The notes under the pieces were generated by a model, which saw only the letters and a program-made list of their open reading frames with translations, was not told where the DNA came from and searched no databases. Positions 8,901 to 18,237 of a stretch of 64,000 bases of DNA are shown here, piece after piece. A program made the translations under genes and the position numbers. Location: the NCBI GenBank assembly GCA_038503065.1, contig JBCAMK010000006.1, forward strand, positions 1,302,001-1,366,000, read 5' to 3'. Position 1 is the stretch's first letter. Each line of letters starts with the position of its first letter. Source of the DNA: Paragyromitra xinjiangensis (taxonomy: Eukaryota > Ascomycota > Pezizomycetes > Pezizales > Discinaceae).

Positions 8901-9719
8901 GGCATCACCTCGGCAGGATGGAACATCCTTCGGTACCAGAATGGCACCCCCATATCCTCCTACACAGATTCCTGCTGCCTTGGCCCTCACTGCGAAAATG
9001 AGGACGCCGAAATACATGGCATACAAGAAGCCCTCTCATATCTGCTGAAAAACCTTATTGACTTTCCTCTTCCGGTTTACCTCTGCGTTGATAACCAAAA
9101 TGCACTTTTGGCCCTAGCAGGCAATCCCACCTCCAACAGACAATTTCTGTCAGCCGCACTCAATCACATCCAAACACTCCACAACTTACAATGCGACGTC
9201 AATGCAATCTGGACCCCATCTCATATGGGCATTCCAGGCAATGAAACCGCCGACACACAAGCAAAAAAGGGAGCAAACTCCCCCCCCTGCAAGCACACCG
9301 TTACCACCTTAGGATGGCTCACACTTCAACCAAAACTTCATCTCCTACACGAATGGCAATTGCAAAGCGCCCTTCTAGTATCCTTGCATCCTCCACAAAC
9401 CACCCGCTTCCTAAGACGTTCACAAGCGAGAGCCATTTCCCTCCTGCGCACTGAACTCACCAACGCAGATCCAAATCCCCTCCGCCCAGCAACAACATGC
9501 AACTGCGGCGCTCTTTTATCCTCTCGGCATTTGGCATTACACTGCCCTCTCAATGCAATAACACGGCCCAACTTTTCTCAAGACTGGACTCAATCCATCC
9601 TATATAATTCTGATGTTACTGCTTTGTTGGCTTTCATTCGAGACAATAATCTGGCAACTCTTTCTTCAAATCTCTATTATGATCGCGTATCAGATCTAAA
9701 TTTGCTTGATTACATGTAA
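5976..9719 (+). CDS. L1 ORF2: endonuclease, reverse transcriptase, RNase H
   Basis: An intact 1247-residue LINE polyprotein. The N-terminal apurinic-type endonuclease has QEPWLDH (~45), GDFNLHHSWW (~138) and NSDH (~225). The reverse transcriptase has AVGPDGINY (~452), PIPKANKPDY, ATDIEGAFNCVSYP (~591), GLPQGSPISS and YIDDDT (~682). The RNase H has YSDGSKQENG (~968), EDAEIHG, CVDNQNAL and TPSHMGIPGNE (~1080). A cysteine/histidine motif (CNCGALLSSRHLALHC) lies near the C-terminus. The enzyme would nick the target and copy the RNA in place. The ATG lies inside the ORF1 stop (TAATG), so translation is probably by termination-reinitiation. Confidence 0.95.
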   Translation: MNPQPKTNGNTLVQQLNCAKGQASTLSAITDANNNSSIIFLLLQEPWLDHNNLPPLARQFDVFFPSHPNLPPKVATYVRKHRGIKTIVTAQPNPNLMITRCTLSLTTLDLCNLYLQPTKDLHLPIFKHHFHRNTLLVGDFNLHHSWWYGPNSEAHQHLFPKYGSTTQTLIDFLEDNHFTLLNKPGTLTHFPRNGSSPTAIDLSFAKGLDAQLGQWAAIANNQHNSDHLLIQNILNLQPPSYISRFLFSKTNWPAFHEAIRNANLHLSYSTPESTLISFQSIMQCLQEAIQIAVPMSKPATHTKNWWTPTLTNIKRKLAWLLRQARKPNAPPHWKDKATVLRATWKQEVRLAQWNHWHTSLKNATASSAYNLIKGSQARNKPSIHNIEGNTSTYDIAQAFHATFFPQHTEDPPPFPQNFLPPPTRDTSNIPLNVSALEIEKFLQKANLSTAVGPDGINYLSLRELHRARPQLLTSLFSALLTHGIMPNEWKHAHCVPIPKANKPDYTQAKSHRPVSLLSCLGKLLEKLMAKRLESIASQNGALQSHHTGARSGISASDSLLSLLTNATKHISVPQQFQVKHGQVLRPTLLATDIEGAFNCVSYPRFLDILKHYTFPTWCIRWLTSFTSNRTIAFRINGEIGPTNTLSTGLPQGSPISSIAFTIYASALDSPTALQTNTELSTIYIDDDTMLQNARTRPFAVKRLEERFKCKLDRALHLNITFSPPKTELMHIIPTQAKLSQAGMDTPINILGSSITPSTHIKTLGIIVDQRLLFHKHAFKAASSLRSTTELIRKLVRNKGPTPNLLHQLSNSIALPGALYGAEVWWTGSQSILDRLNPAYHKLARLITGLPRWTPINKLLPESGLPPLHLLLDMHSQRYGIRLLRNAQHPLHQSLLTYLHPSNKQGTGLQRIGSLITRFLDGPPLETLTPPTSPYLANANIHISGTKQSASLTHLDWLQTLHGAWVLYSDGSKQENGITSAGWNILRYQNGTPISSYTDSCCLGPHCENEDAEIHGIQEALSYLLKNLIDFPLPVYLCVDNQNALLALAGNPTSNRQFLSAALNHIQTLHNLQCDVNAIWTPSHMGIPGNETADTQAKKGANSPPCKHTVTTLGWLTLQPKLHLLHEWQLQSALLVSLHPPQTTRFLRRSQARAISLLRTELTNADPNPLRPATTCNCGALLSSRHLALHCPLNAITRPNFSQDWTQSILYNSDVTALLAFIRDNNLATLSSNLYYDRVSDLNLLDYM

Positions 9720-10001
9720 CTGGTTATCCGGGCGGGGGAAGTTTTTCCTTTGTATCCGGAAAGGTTTCAAACATCGGTTATGGATTGCTTTATTTTTTTG
9801 TTTTCTTTTTTTTTTGTTAATTATTGGTTATTTTTATATTATGTTTGTGTTTTGTATTTGCTTTTATGTTATGGATTTTATGGGGATGTTATGAGGTTGG
9901 TGGTGGATGAGGCCATGTATTTTTGTATACCGTGCCATTTTTGTTAGCTAGTAGGTAGATAGCAAATCTAAATCGATTCAAAAAAAAAAAAAAAAAAAAA
10001 A
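9720..10001 (+). other. L1 3' UTR with conserved hairpin and poly(A)
   Basis: A conserved block ATCCGGGCGGGGGAAGTTTT follows the ORF2 stop, then a T-rich stretch. A hairpin at 9911-9936 pairs GGC with GCC and GTAT with ATAC, with CAT/CGT as internal loop. The tail is about 20 A. The hairpin recurs with a paired base change in L4-L8. Confidence 0.65.
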
Positions 10002-10009
10002 CAACACCG
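10001..10009. repeat. Regenerated target ACAACACCG between L1 and L2
   Basis: It lies exactly between the poly(A) of L1 and the first bases of L2 and differs by one base from the target at 4251-4259. The first A cannot be separated from the tail. Confidence 0.55.
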
Positions 10010-10157
10010 TCCCCGCGACTAAAAAGATCCCTGCAAAACACCAAAATCTACGTTGCAACGGCGTTACACACACACAAAAGTCTTTAACTCTTGCGCTTCA
10101 TTCATCACCACCCTTACCCCGCTTTCTTAAAGCACGGGCGCATTGCCCCACAACACA

Positions 10158-11726
10158 CTGGATCCCCCTCAAACTCCACCGAGGCATTCCAGAACCCCAT
10201 CCCCATCTCCTGTGAAACTTGTAGGCCTTGGCCCCAGCTTCACCCTCCCCATCATCGGTCGGAAAAGAGAACTTTCCAACCCCTCACCTGCCCCAGCTCG
10301 CTCCGGTTCACCTACCAAGATGTCCCTTCCAGGATCTACTGGCCTCTCCATGTTTGCTGACCCTGCCACCGCAGGCCCAGCTGCCCTCACCACTGACTCC
10401 CAATACATCGATAAGGAGCACATGGGAGAAGTCCCAGGTGATTCCACCCCCAACTGGCTCAAAGACTTCGACTCCTCCGAAGACTACATGCCTGAACTTC
10501 CATCAGGAGAAGACTGTGGCCAATACCAGTCCTGGCTCATGAAAAGCAGCTTCGCTCGCATTGACGCAAAAATGGTTGAAGACAACCAATTCCTCCTCCA
10601 AAAAGTCTCTGATCAAAGGGACAACATCGACGAACTCAGAAAAGAGACCCAACACCTTCAGAAAATGGTTGCTTCTCTATCTATTGCGATGAATGGCATG
10701 TCCTCTCTCCTACACAAAATGGACAAAAGACTCGGAACCGCCCCCTCTCCCCAAACTCCCAACACCCACACCAATCCCCCCCCAGCACGCGACGTCCCTC
10801 TTGTCAACAACGGCAAGCCCATCACCTATGCCCAAGCAGCCCAGAAGCCCGCGGCACCACAGACCAAAGGCAATGGACGCAAGAAGAAAACACCCGCCCC
10901 CAAACTCTTCCAACCCCAATTCACCACCATCAATCGCCAGATTATTGTAGAAACTTCTGGGGACATCCCTGAAACCCTCACTAACGGTGCAATCCTCACT
11001 GCAATCAACAAGGAACTCGCCCCTCGCAACACCTCCCTCCTCATTTGCACGAAGACAGCAAGACAAAACCTTGTCCTCACCACCAGACCTGACGAATCCG
11101 CAGAGCAAATCTGCTCTGCCTTCTCCAAGGAAATCGAGGCAGCCTGCAACCTCCTCAAAGTACCTGTTACCGAAGCACGCCCCAACTCCCGCTGGTCAAA
11201 ATTTATCATTCACAACATCCCCACCACTGTAACCATGGAGAACGTCACCGAGGCTCTCACCACAGCAATCCCGACCATCGTTCTTGCCCAGGTCCCCAGA
11301 TGGCTAACCACCCCGGAAGCCAGGACCAAGAAAACCCACTCCGCAATCGTCATCGCTCTCCCACAGAAATTCACCTCCGAAACCCTTGGTTTCTCCCAAG
11401 TTCCCCTCTTCAACGCAATGTGCCGAATTCAAGAATATTTCTCGGTCACTCCCACCACCCAATGTCGCAAATGTCAGGCCTATGGACATCATCAACAAAC
11501 CTGCAAAAAGGACTCTGTCTGTGCCATTTGTGCTGAACCTCACGAAACCTCCAAACACCCATGCAGCACCCCTAACTGCCCCATGGGCACAAAATGTTCT
11601 CACCCCCCAATCCGTTGTGTCAACTGCAACCAATCCCACAAGGCATTCGAGCGCAATTCCTGCACTCACTATGCAAAAATTATTGCCAACATCCGCTCCA
11701 TCAATAAAGAAACCCCCACCGTTTAA
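10158..11726 (+). CDS. L2 ORF1 (gag-like), probable CTG start
   Basis: 522 residues from CTG 10158, the same length as in L1. The context is ACACTGG. The N-terminus again has TPSPSPVKLV and GRKRELSNPSP upstream of the first ATG (~10320). The C-terminus has three zinc knuckles (CRKCQAYGHHQQTC, CAICAEPH, CVNCNQSH). The stop overlaps the ORF2 start by one base (TAATG at 11724-11728). No disabling change is seen. Confidence 0.88.
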   Translation: MDPPQTPPRHSRTPSPSPVKLVGLGPSFTLPIIGRKRELSNPSPAPARSGSPTKMSLPGSTGLSMFADPATAGPAALTTDSQYIDKEHMGEVPGDSTPNWLKDFDSSEDYMPELPSGEDCGQYQSWLMKSSFARIDAKMVEDNQFLLQKVSDQRDNIDELRKETQHLQKMVASLSIAMNGMSSLLHKMDKRLGTAPSPQTPNTHTNPPPARDVPLVNNGKPITYAQAAQKPAAPQTKGNGRKKKTPAPKLFQPQFTTINRQIIVETSGDIPETLTNGAILTAINKELAPRNTSLLICTKTARQNLVLTTRPDESAEQICSAFSKEIEAACNLLKVPVTEARPNSRWSKFIIHNIPTTVTMENVTEALTTAIPTIVLAQVPRWLTTPEARTKKTHSAIVIALPQKFTSETLGFSQVPLFNAMCRIQEYFSVTPTTQCRKCQAYGHHQQTCKKDSVCAICAEPHETSKHPCSTPNCPMGTKCSHPPIRCVNCNQSHKAFERNSCTHYAKIIANIRSINKETPTV

Positions 11727-14700
11727 TGAATCCACAACCAAACGCACCCGGCGTAACCCTGGCACAGCAACTGAACTGCGCCAAAGGGCAAGCCTCCACC
11801 CTTTCAGCAATCTTAGACGCGAATAACAATTCTTCTATAATTTTCCTACTGTTACAAGAACCTTGGCTAGACCACAACAATCTTCCTCCGCTTGCACATC
11901 AGTTTGATGCTTTCTTTCCCTCGAACATGAATTTTCCTCCCAAAGTAGTAACCTACGTTCGCAAACACTTGGGCATCAAAACCTTAGTCACCATGCAACC
12001 AAATCCGAACCTCATCACAACTCGCTGCACCCTTGATTTCACAACCATAGATCTATGCAATCTCTACCTGCAGCCCACAAAAGATCTACACCTTCCAATT
12101 TTCACTCATTCATTCCATCGCAGCGCCATCCTCACAGGAGATTTTAACCTTCATCACCCCTGGTGGTATGGATCTAAAGCAGACTCATATCAGCACCTTT
12201 TTTCTAAATACAACAACGTAACCACACGTCTTATTGACTTCCTTGAAGACAATCATTTTTCCCTTCTTAACAAGCCAGGAACTCTGACCCACTTCCCCAG
12301 AAATGGCTCTTCTCCCACAGCAATAGATCTCACCTTTGCCAGGGGGCTAGACGCCCACCTAGGGCACTGGGCGGCTCTAGCAAACAACCAACATAATTCT
12401 GATCACCTCCTCACCCAGACCATCATTAACCTACAACCTCCTTCATACATATCACGACCTCTTTTTTCCAAAACAGACTGGCCTGCCTTCCACAAATCCG
12501 TCCAAGACGCTATCATACCTCTTCACTTTGGCACACCCGAAACCACGCTGTCATCACTTAATTCAATCACAAAATGCCTTCAACAAGCCATTCACACCGC
12601 AGTCCCCATGTCCCAGCCAAAAACCCACACCAAGAACTGGTGGACACCCACCCTCACCAACATCAAACGCAAATTAGCATGGCTACTCAGACAATCAAGG
12701 AAGCCCAACGCTCCCTCGCATTGGAGAAGCCGAGCCAACTCCCTTCGTTCCCTGTGGAAACAGGAAATCAAACTTGCACAATGGAACCATTGGCACATTT
12801 CCCTCCAAAACACAACTGCAAGTTCAGCCTACAACCTTGTTAAAGGCTCCCAAGCAAGGAACAAACCCACCCTACACAACATCGAAGGTCAAACCACCAC
12901 CACCGGCATTGCCCAAATTTTTCATTCCACCTTTTTCCCACCTAAAACATCCGACCCTCCTTCTTTTCCACCAAACTTCCTACCCCCTCCCAAAACAAAT
13001 ACCCATGACGTCCCGTTAGACATCTCGGCAAACGAGATTGAGAAGCTACTGCAAAAAGCCAACCTCTCGACTGCAGTAGGACCGGATGGAATAAATTACC
13101 TCTCACTCAGAGAACTCCACCAAGCCAGACCAGAACTTCTCACCCTTCTTTTCACAGCGCTTCTCACCCATGGCATCATGCCAGAGGAATGGAAACTAGC
13201 CCACTGCGTCCCCATACCCAAAGCCAACAAACCCAATTACACCCAGGCCAAAAGCTACCGGCCGGTATCCCTCCTATCATGCCTGGGAAAACTCCTTGAA
13301 AAGCTCATGGCGAAACGACTTGAACGAATAGCCTCCTTAAATGGAGCCCTTCAGAACCATCACACAGGAGCTAGATCAGGTATTTCCGCCTCTGATTCTC
13401 TCCTGTTACTATTATCCAACGCACGCAACCAGCTCGCAATTCCACATAGATTTCAAGTCAAACATGGCCAACCCCTTCGTCCTACCTTACTCGCCACGGA
13501 CATAGAAGGTGCCTTCAACTGTGTTTCCTATCCCAGATTTCTGGACATTCTCAAACATTATACCTTTCCAAATTGGTGTATACATTGGTTCACTTCTTTC
13601 ACCTCTAACCGTTCCATCGCTTTTCGAATTAATGGCGAAATGGGCCCTATCAACACCTTAGCAACAGGCCTCCCACAAGGCTCTCCCATATCCTCCATAG
13701 CCTTCACAATATATGCAGGCGCCTTGGATTCCCCTCTTTCGCAACAAAGTGATACTGAACTTTCCACTATTTACATCGATGACGACACAATGCTGCAAAA
13801 CGCACGCACTCGTCCTTTCGCAATTAAAAGACTAGAGGAGAGGTTCACAATCAAAACGAACAGGGCCACCCACCTCAACATCACTTTTTCTCCTCCCAAA
13901 ACCGAACTCATGCATATAATTCCGATTCAGGCCAAATTGCAACAAGCGGGACTAAACACCCCCATCAACATCCAAGGAAACCTTGTACATCCAACAACAC
14001 ACATCAAAACCCTGGGCATAATCGTTGATCAACGCCTACTCTTCCACCAACATGCAGCTAAAGCAGCAACTTCCCTCCGTCACACCACTGAATTAATCCG
14101 AAAATTAGTTCGAAACAAGGGCCCAACTCCCAACCTTATCCATCAATTGGCAAATTCAATTTCCCTTCCTGGCGCTCTTTATGGAGCCGAAGTCTGGTGG
14201 ACTGGCAGCCAGACGATCTTAGATCGCCTCAATCCCGCTTATCATCGACTTGCACGCCTAATTACAGGCCTTCCCCGCTGGACTCCAATAAACAAACTCC
14301 TCCCCGAAGCGGGCCTTCTCCCATTACATCTTCTTCTTAACCTTCGCTCCCAACAATACGGCATCCGGGTGCTGAGGAACCCACAGAATCCCCTACACAC
14401 CCTCCTCCTAGCAAATTTACACCCTTCAACAACGCAAGGCACAGGCATCCAACGCATTGGTTCCCTCATTGCGAACCTTATTCCTGATTCTCCACTGGAA
14501 GACCTAAAGTTACCCAATTCACCCTTCCTGTCAATCAAAAACATCCACATTTCAGGCACAAAACAATCTGCCTCCCTCACCCATTTAGACTGGCTCCAAT
14601 CCTTACAAGGAGCATGGTTATTATATTCCGATGGTTCAAAACAGGAAAATGGCATCACTGCCGCAGGATGGAACATCCTTCACTACCAAAATGGCATCCC

Positions 14701-15469
14701 CATTTCTTCCTACACAGGCTCTTGCTGCCTCGGCCCACATTGTGAAAATGAGGACGCCGAGATACATGGCATACAAGAAGCCTTATTCTTCCTTCTGCAG
14801 AAACTCGTTACCCTACCCCTTCCAATTTATCTATGTGTCGACAATCAGAACGCACTTCTAGCACTTTCAGGTCATTCCACTTCGAATAGACAATTTCTTT
14901 CCGCTGCGCTGAATCACATCCAAACGCTTCACAATCTCCAATGCGACGTCTATGGACTCTGGACCCCATCTCACATGGGGATTCCAGGCAACGAGATGGC
15001 AGACATTCAAGCAAAGATGGGCGCAAACCTTCCTCCCTGCCGCCACACAGTCACCACCCTAGGCTGGCTCACCCTCCAACCCAAACGCAACGCCCTAGAC
15101 GAATGGCAATTACAAACCGCCTCGCTAGTTTCTCTACACCCGCCACAAACCACCCGCTTCCTAAGGAGATCCCAAGCAAGAGCTATATCCCTCCTGCGCA
15201 CAGAACTCACCAATGCAGATCCAAACCCTCTTCGACCTGCAGCAATTTGCAACTGCGGCACTCTCTTATCGTCACGACATTTAGCACTGTCTTGTCCGTT
15301 AAACATCACAACGCGTCAAAATTTTTCCCAAGATTGGTCTCAAGCCATTTTACATAATTCCGACGTCACAGCTTTGCTCGCCTTTATTCGAGACAACAAC
15401 CTGGCAACTCTTACTTCCAAAAATTTTTTTGATCGACTTACGAATTTAAATTTGCTTGATTATATGTAA
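11726..15469 (+). CDS. L2 ORF2: endonuclease, reverse transcriptase, RNase H
   Basis: An intact 1247-residue polyprotein equal in length to that of L1. Visible motifs: QEPWLDH, GDFNLHHPWWYG and NSDH (endonuclease); AVGPDGINY, ATDIEGAFNCV, GLPQGSPISS and YIDDDT (RT); YSDGSKQENG, ENEDAEIHG, CVDNQNAL and TPSHMGIPGNE (RNase H); CNCGTLLSSRHLALSC at the C-terminus. All catalytic acidic residues I can identify are present. Translation is probably coupled to ORF1. Confidence 0.95.
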   Translation: MNPQPNAPGVTLAQQLNCAKGQASTLSAILDANNNSSIIFLLLQEPWLDHNNLPPLAHQFDAFFPSNMNFPPKVVTYVRKHLGIKTLVTMQPNPNLITTRCTLDFTTIDLCNLYLQPTKDLHLPIFTHSFHRSAILTGDFNLHHPWWYGSKADSYQHLFSKYNNVTTRLIDFLEDNHFSLLNKPGTLTHFPRNGSSPTAIDLTFARGLDAHLGHWAALANNQHNSDHLLTQTIINLQPPSYISRPLFSKTDWPAFHKSVQDAIIPLHFGTPETTLSSLNSITKCLQQAIHTAVPMSQPKTHTKNWWTPTLTNIKRKLAWLLRQSRKPNAPSHWRSRANSLRSLWKQEIKLAQWNHWHISLQNTTASSAYNLVKGSQARNKPTLHNIEGQTTTTGIAQIFHSTFFPPKTSDPPSFPPNFLPPPKTNTHDVPLDISANEIEKLLQKANLSTAVGPDGINYLSLRELHQARPELLTLLFTALLTHGIMPEEWKLAHCVPIPKANKPNYTQAKSYRPVSLLSCLGKLLEKLMAKRLERIASLNGALQNHHTGARSGISASDSLLLLLSNARNQLAIPHRFQVKHGQPLRPTLLATDIEGAFNCVSYPRFLDILKHYTFPNWCIHWFTSFTSNRSIAFRINGEMGPINTLATGLPQGSPISSIAFTIYAGALDSPLSQQSDTELSTIYIDDDTMLQNARTRPFAIKRLEERFTIKTNRATHLNITFSPPKTELMHIIPIQAKLQQAGLNTPINIQGNLVHPTTHIKTLGIIVDQRLLFHQHAAKAATSLRHTTELIRKLVRNKGPTPNLIHQLANSISLPGALYGAEVWWTGSQTILDRLNPAYHRLARLITGLPRWTPINKLLPEAGLLPLHLLLNLRSQQYGIRVLRNPQNPLHTLLLANLHPSTTQGTGIQRIGSLIANLIPDSPLEDLKLPNSPFLSIKNIHISGTKQSASLTHLDWLQSLQGAWLLYSDGSKQENGITAAGWNILHYQNGIPISSYTGSCCLGPHCENEDAEIHGIQEALFFLLQKLVTLPLPIYLCVDNQNALLALSGHSTSNRQFLSAALNHIQTLHNLQCDVYGLWTPSHMGIPGNEMADIQAKMGANLPPCRHTVTTLGWLTLQPKRNALDEWQLQTASLVSLHPPQTTRFLRRSQARAISLLRTELTNADPNPLRPAAICNCGTLLSSRHLALSCPLNITTRQNFSQDWSQAILHNSDVTALLAFIRDNNLATLTSKNFFDRLTNLNLLDYM

Positions 15470-15702
15470 CTGGTTATCCGGGTGGGGGAAGTTTTTCCTT
15501 TGTATCCGGAATTGGTTTCTAATTAAAATTGTTTGATTTGGTTTTCTATTAAGGGTTTTGTATTTTCATTTATGTTTATTATGTTTATTGGGGATTTTAC
15601 GAGGTTGGTGGTCGATGAGGCCATGTATTTTTGTATACCGTGCCATTTTGTTTAACTAGTAGGTAGTTAGTCAATCTAAATCGATTCAAAAAAAAAAAAA
15701 AA
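15470..15702 (+). other. L2 3' UTR with hairpin and poly(A)
   Basis: It contains the ATCCGGGTGGGGGAAG block and a tail-proximal hairpin at 15619-15644 (GGC/GCC outer pairs, GTAT/ATAC inner pairs), as in L1. It ends in about 15 A. Confidence 0.65.
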
Positions 15703-15711
15703 ACAACACCG
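15703..15711. repeat. Regenerated target ACAACACCG between L2 and L3
   Basis: Identical to 10001-10009 and directly followed by the 5' end of L3, which is a different, ORF1-only family. The site is therefore shared between families. Confidence 0.55.
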
Positions 15712-15861
15712 TCCTCGCGACTGGAAAAGATCCCTGCAAAACACCAGAAACTCCGTTGCAACGGCGTTACACGCACCCAAAAGTCTTTAACTCTTTGGCT
15801 TCGTTTATCACCACCCTTACCCCGCTTTCAGTTTTCACGGTCGCAACCCGTGGAAATCACA

Positions 15862-16089
15862 CTGGATCCTCCACAAACACCTCCCAGACGTTCAGCTTCA
15901 CCCTCCCCATCACCTGTTAAGTTGGTGGACGTGCGCCTGCCACCTATCTTTGGGAAAGGTAACGGTCGCAAGAAGGCCGATCCTTCCAGGAAGCGTCAGC
16001 TTTCCAACCCCTCACCTCAACCAGCCAGAATACCATCTCCCTCAAAAGACATGGCTCTCTTTGGCTCCACTGCACTGTCTGCTTTTGCA
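15862..16089 (+). pseudogene. L3 ORF1, N-terminal fragment
   Basis: It encodes LDPPQTPPRRSASPSPSPVK and a following basic stretch up to SAF, aligned with L5 ORF1. The probable start is CTG 15862 (context ACACTGG). The first ATG is just before ALFGST. The frame is cut at 16089 by the insertion of E; a frame that runs on to 16434 is a chimera with the 5' UTR of E. Without E the gene would continue in frame at 22678. Confidence 0.8.
16076..16089 (+). repeat. Target-site duplication of E, left copy
   Basis: TGTCTGCTTTTGCA, 14 bp, repeated exactly at 22664-22677. The uninterrupted equivalent in L5 lies at about 42610-42625. Confidence 0.92.
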
Positions 16090-16632
16090 AATAAGCGACA
16101 ACCATTCTACCAGGACGAATTTTCGAAAATAACTCCACAACCAACAGAGATATCATCAAACCGACTTCATATTCGGAATCAGCGCCCCCTTTTACCCCCT
16201 TCTACACCTCCTGGGAAATCCATCTCTTCTATTGCAGAAGTTGTTGTGATTTTCCCCTTCATTTCCCCTCTTTGGGGCTCACCCCACCAAAAAACCCGCC
16301 GAGCCCCCCCTCAAAATCGTCGCCAGTCAACCAGTTCTTGTCCGATTGACTTGAAACTTGCACATCCACGCCGCCTACATACTACGGCCCAGGATTTTAG
16401 TTTCAGCCAAATCGGCCCACAGGCGCCCGAGTAGTACTCATTTTATCGCCGAAAATCGCCAGAAATCTCGGAATATTGCAATTCTGACTGACAGCACATC
16501 ACCTGCTACCTTCTGGAACATTCCATCGGTGGAACCCAATCAGCCTCCGGTCTTCAACGTCCAATCAACTTTTGTCTCGGCAATTTATTTTTAGTATCCG
16601 TTACACGAAAATTTCCGAAAATTTCCGGAACC
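16090..16632 (+). promoter_or_regulatory. E 5' UTR
   Basis: 543 bp without an ORF1-frame start. It has ATAACTCCACAACC near its beginning and CCAGTTCTTGTCCGATT near 16330, words related to the two H1 5' UTR monomers. This suggests that E and H descend from a common 5' region. ORF1 begins at its end in a good context (ACCATGT). No TATA-like element stands out. Confidence 0.5.
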
Positions 16633-18237
16633 ATGTCTGCCCACGGGGATGAAATGCAAGACGACACGGAACTTCCTGTCGTACCTCCATCTTCACCTCC
16701 CTCCAGCCCTACCATGACGGCCACCAACCGATTCTTGAACGTCAGCCAGCATGCTCCAGACATCATGAGCAGCGACCCTATTTCCTCCACCACCAAACCT
16801 CTCCCGGCACCATTTGCTCGCAAGATCACACTCCCTCCACCATTCTTCTCCTCAGCTGGCAACTCCCCCACACATCCTCTATCATTTAGGAACACTTTGG
16901 GAGGAATTGACCTCACCTACGAGCCAGAACCAATGACCAGGACCAGATCCGCAGCTGGCCCGTCTAAGAGAACCTTTGGCAACCAACAGCAATCTGCTCC
17001 CCCTCCCAAACGCACTCCCAGCTACTTTGCACTCCCAATGAGTCAAAACGATGTCAACCAGCACCTCATGGCACAGAATGAACACCTGAACAAGGAAATC
17101 GCTGAGCTCAAGATGATGGTTAGCAACCTCACCACCCAAATCTCAACCTCCCTGGGCTCCATGAGCCACACTGTGATCGGGAAAGTGGATTCAATCCACC
17201 GCACCCTGAAAGCAACCCCTGTCATACCAGCAATCACAGCAACAACAATCCCCACCGCTCCCCAACAACCCAAGAAGAACAAGGGAAAGGGAAAGGCAAC
17301 TGAAAACGCGCCAGCACCTCCTCCTCCTCCTCCACCTCCTGCACCAAAGACTTGGGCCACTGTGGCGAAAGATGGAAAGCCTGCGAAGGCCAACACTGAC
17401 ACCCCCACAACCCCAACCCCAGAACTCACCAAGAACATGATTGTCCAACGAAGTGGTGATCAGAAAGAAGAAAGCCTCAATCTCCTTGTCCTGCGCAACA
17501 CCATCAACAAAGAACTCCTGACTGCCAAAGCACCAGAAAGCCTCCAGATCTCAGGAATCTCCTGGAACCTGAAAGCAAATCTCCTGCTCTACACTCGCAA
17601 TGGATTCACCAGCACTGACTTTGACCTGCACAAGGCCACCATTGAGAAAGTTGTGAAGGAAAGCGATGAGAAAGCTCTCTTTCTCTCCAAACAGGAATCC
17701 TGGCACAAGGTTGCCATCCACGGAGTCCCAATCATGGAATACCCTGACAATCGTACCGGCATGAGCGACCTGCAAAATGAACTGGAATACCAAAACAGTG
17801 ATCTCAAACTGGCAGCACCTCCTCACTACATGACCCACCCCGACAAGAGAAACGGAAAGTCCCACAGCTCGGTGATGATTGCCATCACCAGCAAAAGCAT
17901 GTACAACAAACTGATCAAAAACGGAATCCTCATCTTCGGCCAAAGACACAGGACCGGAGCCTACTTGACTGCGCGCCCTGGGGACCAATATTCTAACTGT
18001 CAAAAGTTTGGACACAAGTTCCAGAGATGCCCCTCCACCAAGCCAGCCTGTGCCTACTGTGGACACGACCATGCTACCAACAAGCACTTCTGTGGGACTT
18101 GCAGAGCCACTGACTCCTGCGCCCACATGCCTCCCAAATGCATCAACTGTGGTGGCACACATAAAGCCACTGACAGATCCTGTGTTGCATGCCCAGACCT
18201 CTCCCGAACTGAAAAAGACATCATGGTGGAACAATGA
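16633..18237 (+). CDS. E ORF1 (gag-like)
   Basis: 534 residues from ATG 16633. Layout: acidic N-terminus (MSAHGDEMQDDTEL), Pro/Ser/Thr-rich region, coiled coil (about 135-180, HLNKEIAELKMMV), a Lys-rich and polyproline linker (about 215-240), a central domain, and C-terminal zinc knuckles. The first knuckle reads YSNCQKFGHKFQRC where the family has a cysteine at the first position, so its first zinc ligand is Tyr (TGT to TAT is one transition). The second (CAYCGHDH) and third (CINCGGTH) look complete. The stop overlaps an ORF2 ATG as ATGA (18234-18237). Confidence 0.9.
   Translation: MSAHGDEMQDDTELPVVPPSSPPSSPTMTATNRFLNVSQHAPDIMSSDPISSTTKPLPAPFARKITLPPPFFSSAGNSPTHPLSFRNTLGGIDLTYEPEPMTRTRSAAGPSKRTFGNQQQSAPPPKRTPSYFALPMSQNDVNQHLMAQNEHLNKEIAELKMMVSNLTTQISTSLGSMSHTVIGKVDSIHRTLKATPVIPAITATTIPTAPQQPKKNKGKGKATENAPAPPPPPPPPAPKTWATVAKDGKPAKANTDTPTTPTPELTKNMIVQRSGDQKEESLNLLVLRNTINKELLTAKAPESLQISGISWNLKANLLLYTRNGFTSTDFDLHKATIEKVVKESDEKALFLSKQESWHKVAIHGVPIMEYPDNRTGMSDLQNELEYQNSDLKLAAPPHYMTHPDKRNGKSHSSVMIAITSKSMYNKLIKNGILIFGQRHRTGAYLTARPGDQYSNCQKFGHKFQRCPSTKPACAYCGHDHATNKHFCGTCRATDSCAHMPPKCINCGGTHKATDRSCVACPDLSRTEKDIMVEQ

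Larger units (their letters stand above)
4260..10001 (+). mobile_element. L1: complete Tad1-like LINE, both ORFs open
   Basis: A 5.7-kb non-LTR retrotransposon with a 5' UTR of about 150 bp, ORF1 (4408-5976), ORF2 (5976-9719), a 3' UTR of about 260 bp and a poly(A) tail of about 20 nt (9980-10001). Both frames are open over full length and the catalytic motifs are present, so it may be recently active. It lies antisense in the integrase of G0 and is followed head-to-tail by L2. Confidence 0.92.
10010..15702 (+). mobile_element. L2: complete Tad1-like LINE, both ORFs open
   Basis: Same family as L1 with the same gene plan, lengths and poly(A) tail (15688-15702). The body starts TCCCCGCGACT as in L1. 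Nucleotide differences from L1 are spread mostly over third codon positions while both ORFs remain open. That indicates two separately transposed copies evolving under protein constraint and not a simple tandem duplication. Confidence 0.92.
15712..16089 (+). mobile_element. L3: ORF1-only LINE, left part
   Basis: 5' end and start of ORF1 of an element of the L5 family (compare 42247-42620). It is interrupted after 16089 by LINE E and resumes at 22664. The conserved 5' UTR core (GATCCCTGCAAAACACC, CGTTGCAACGGCGTTACAC) is present. Confidence 0.85.

Noticed and set aside
15850..16434. An open frame across the L3/E junction
   Set aside because: It joins L3 ORF1 to the 5' UTR of E by chance. The 14-bp duplication ends at 16089 and the part after it has no similarity to any ORF1.
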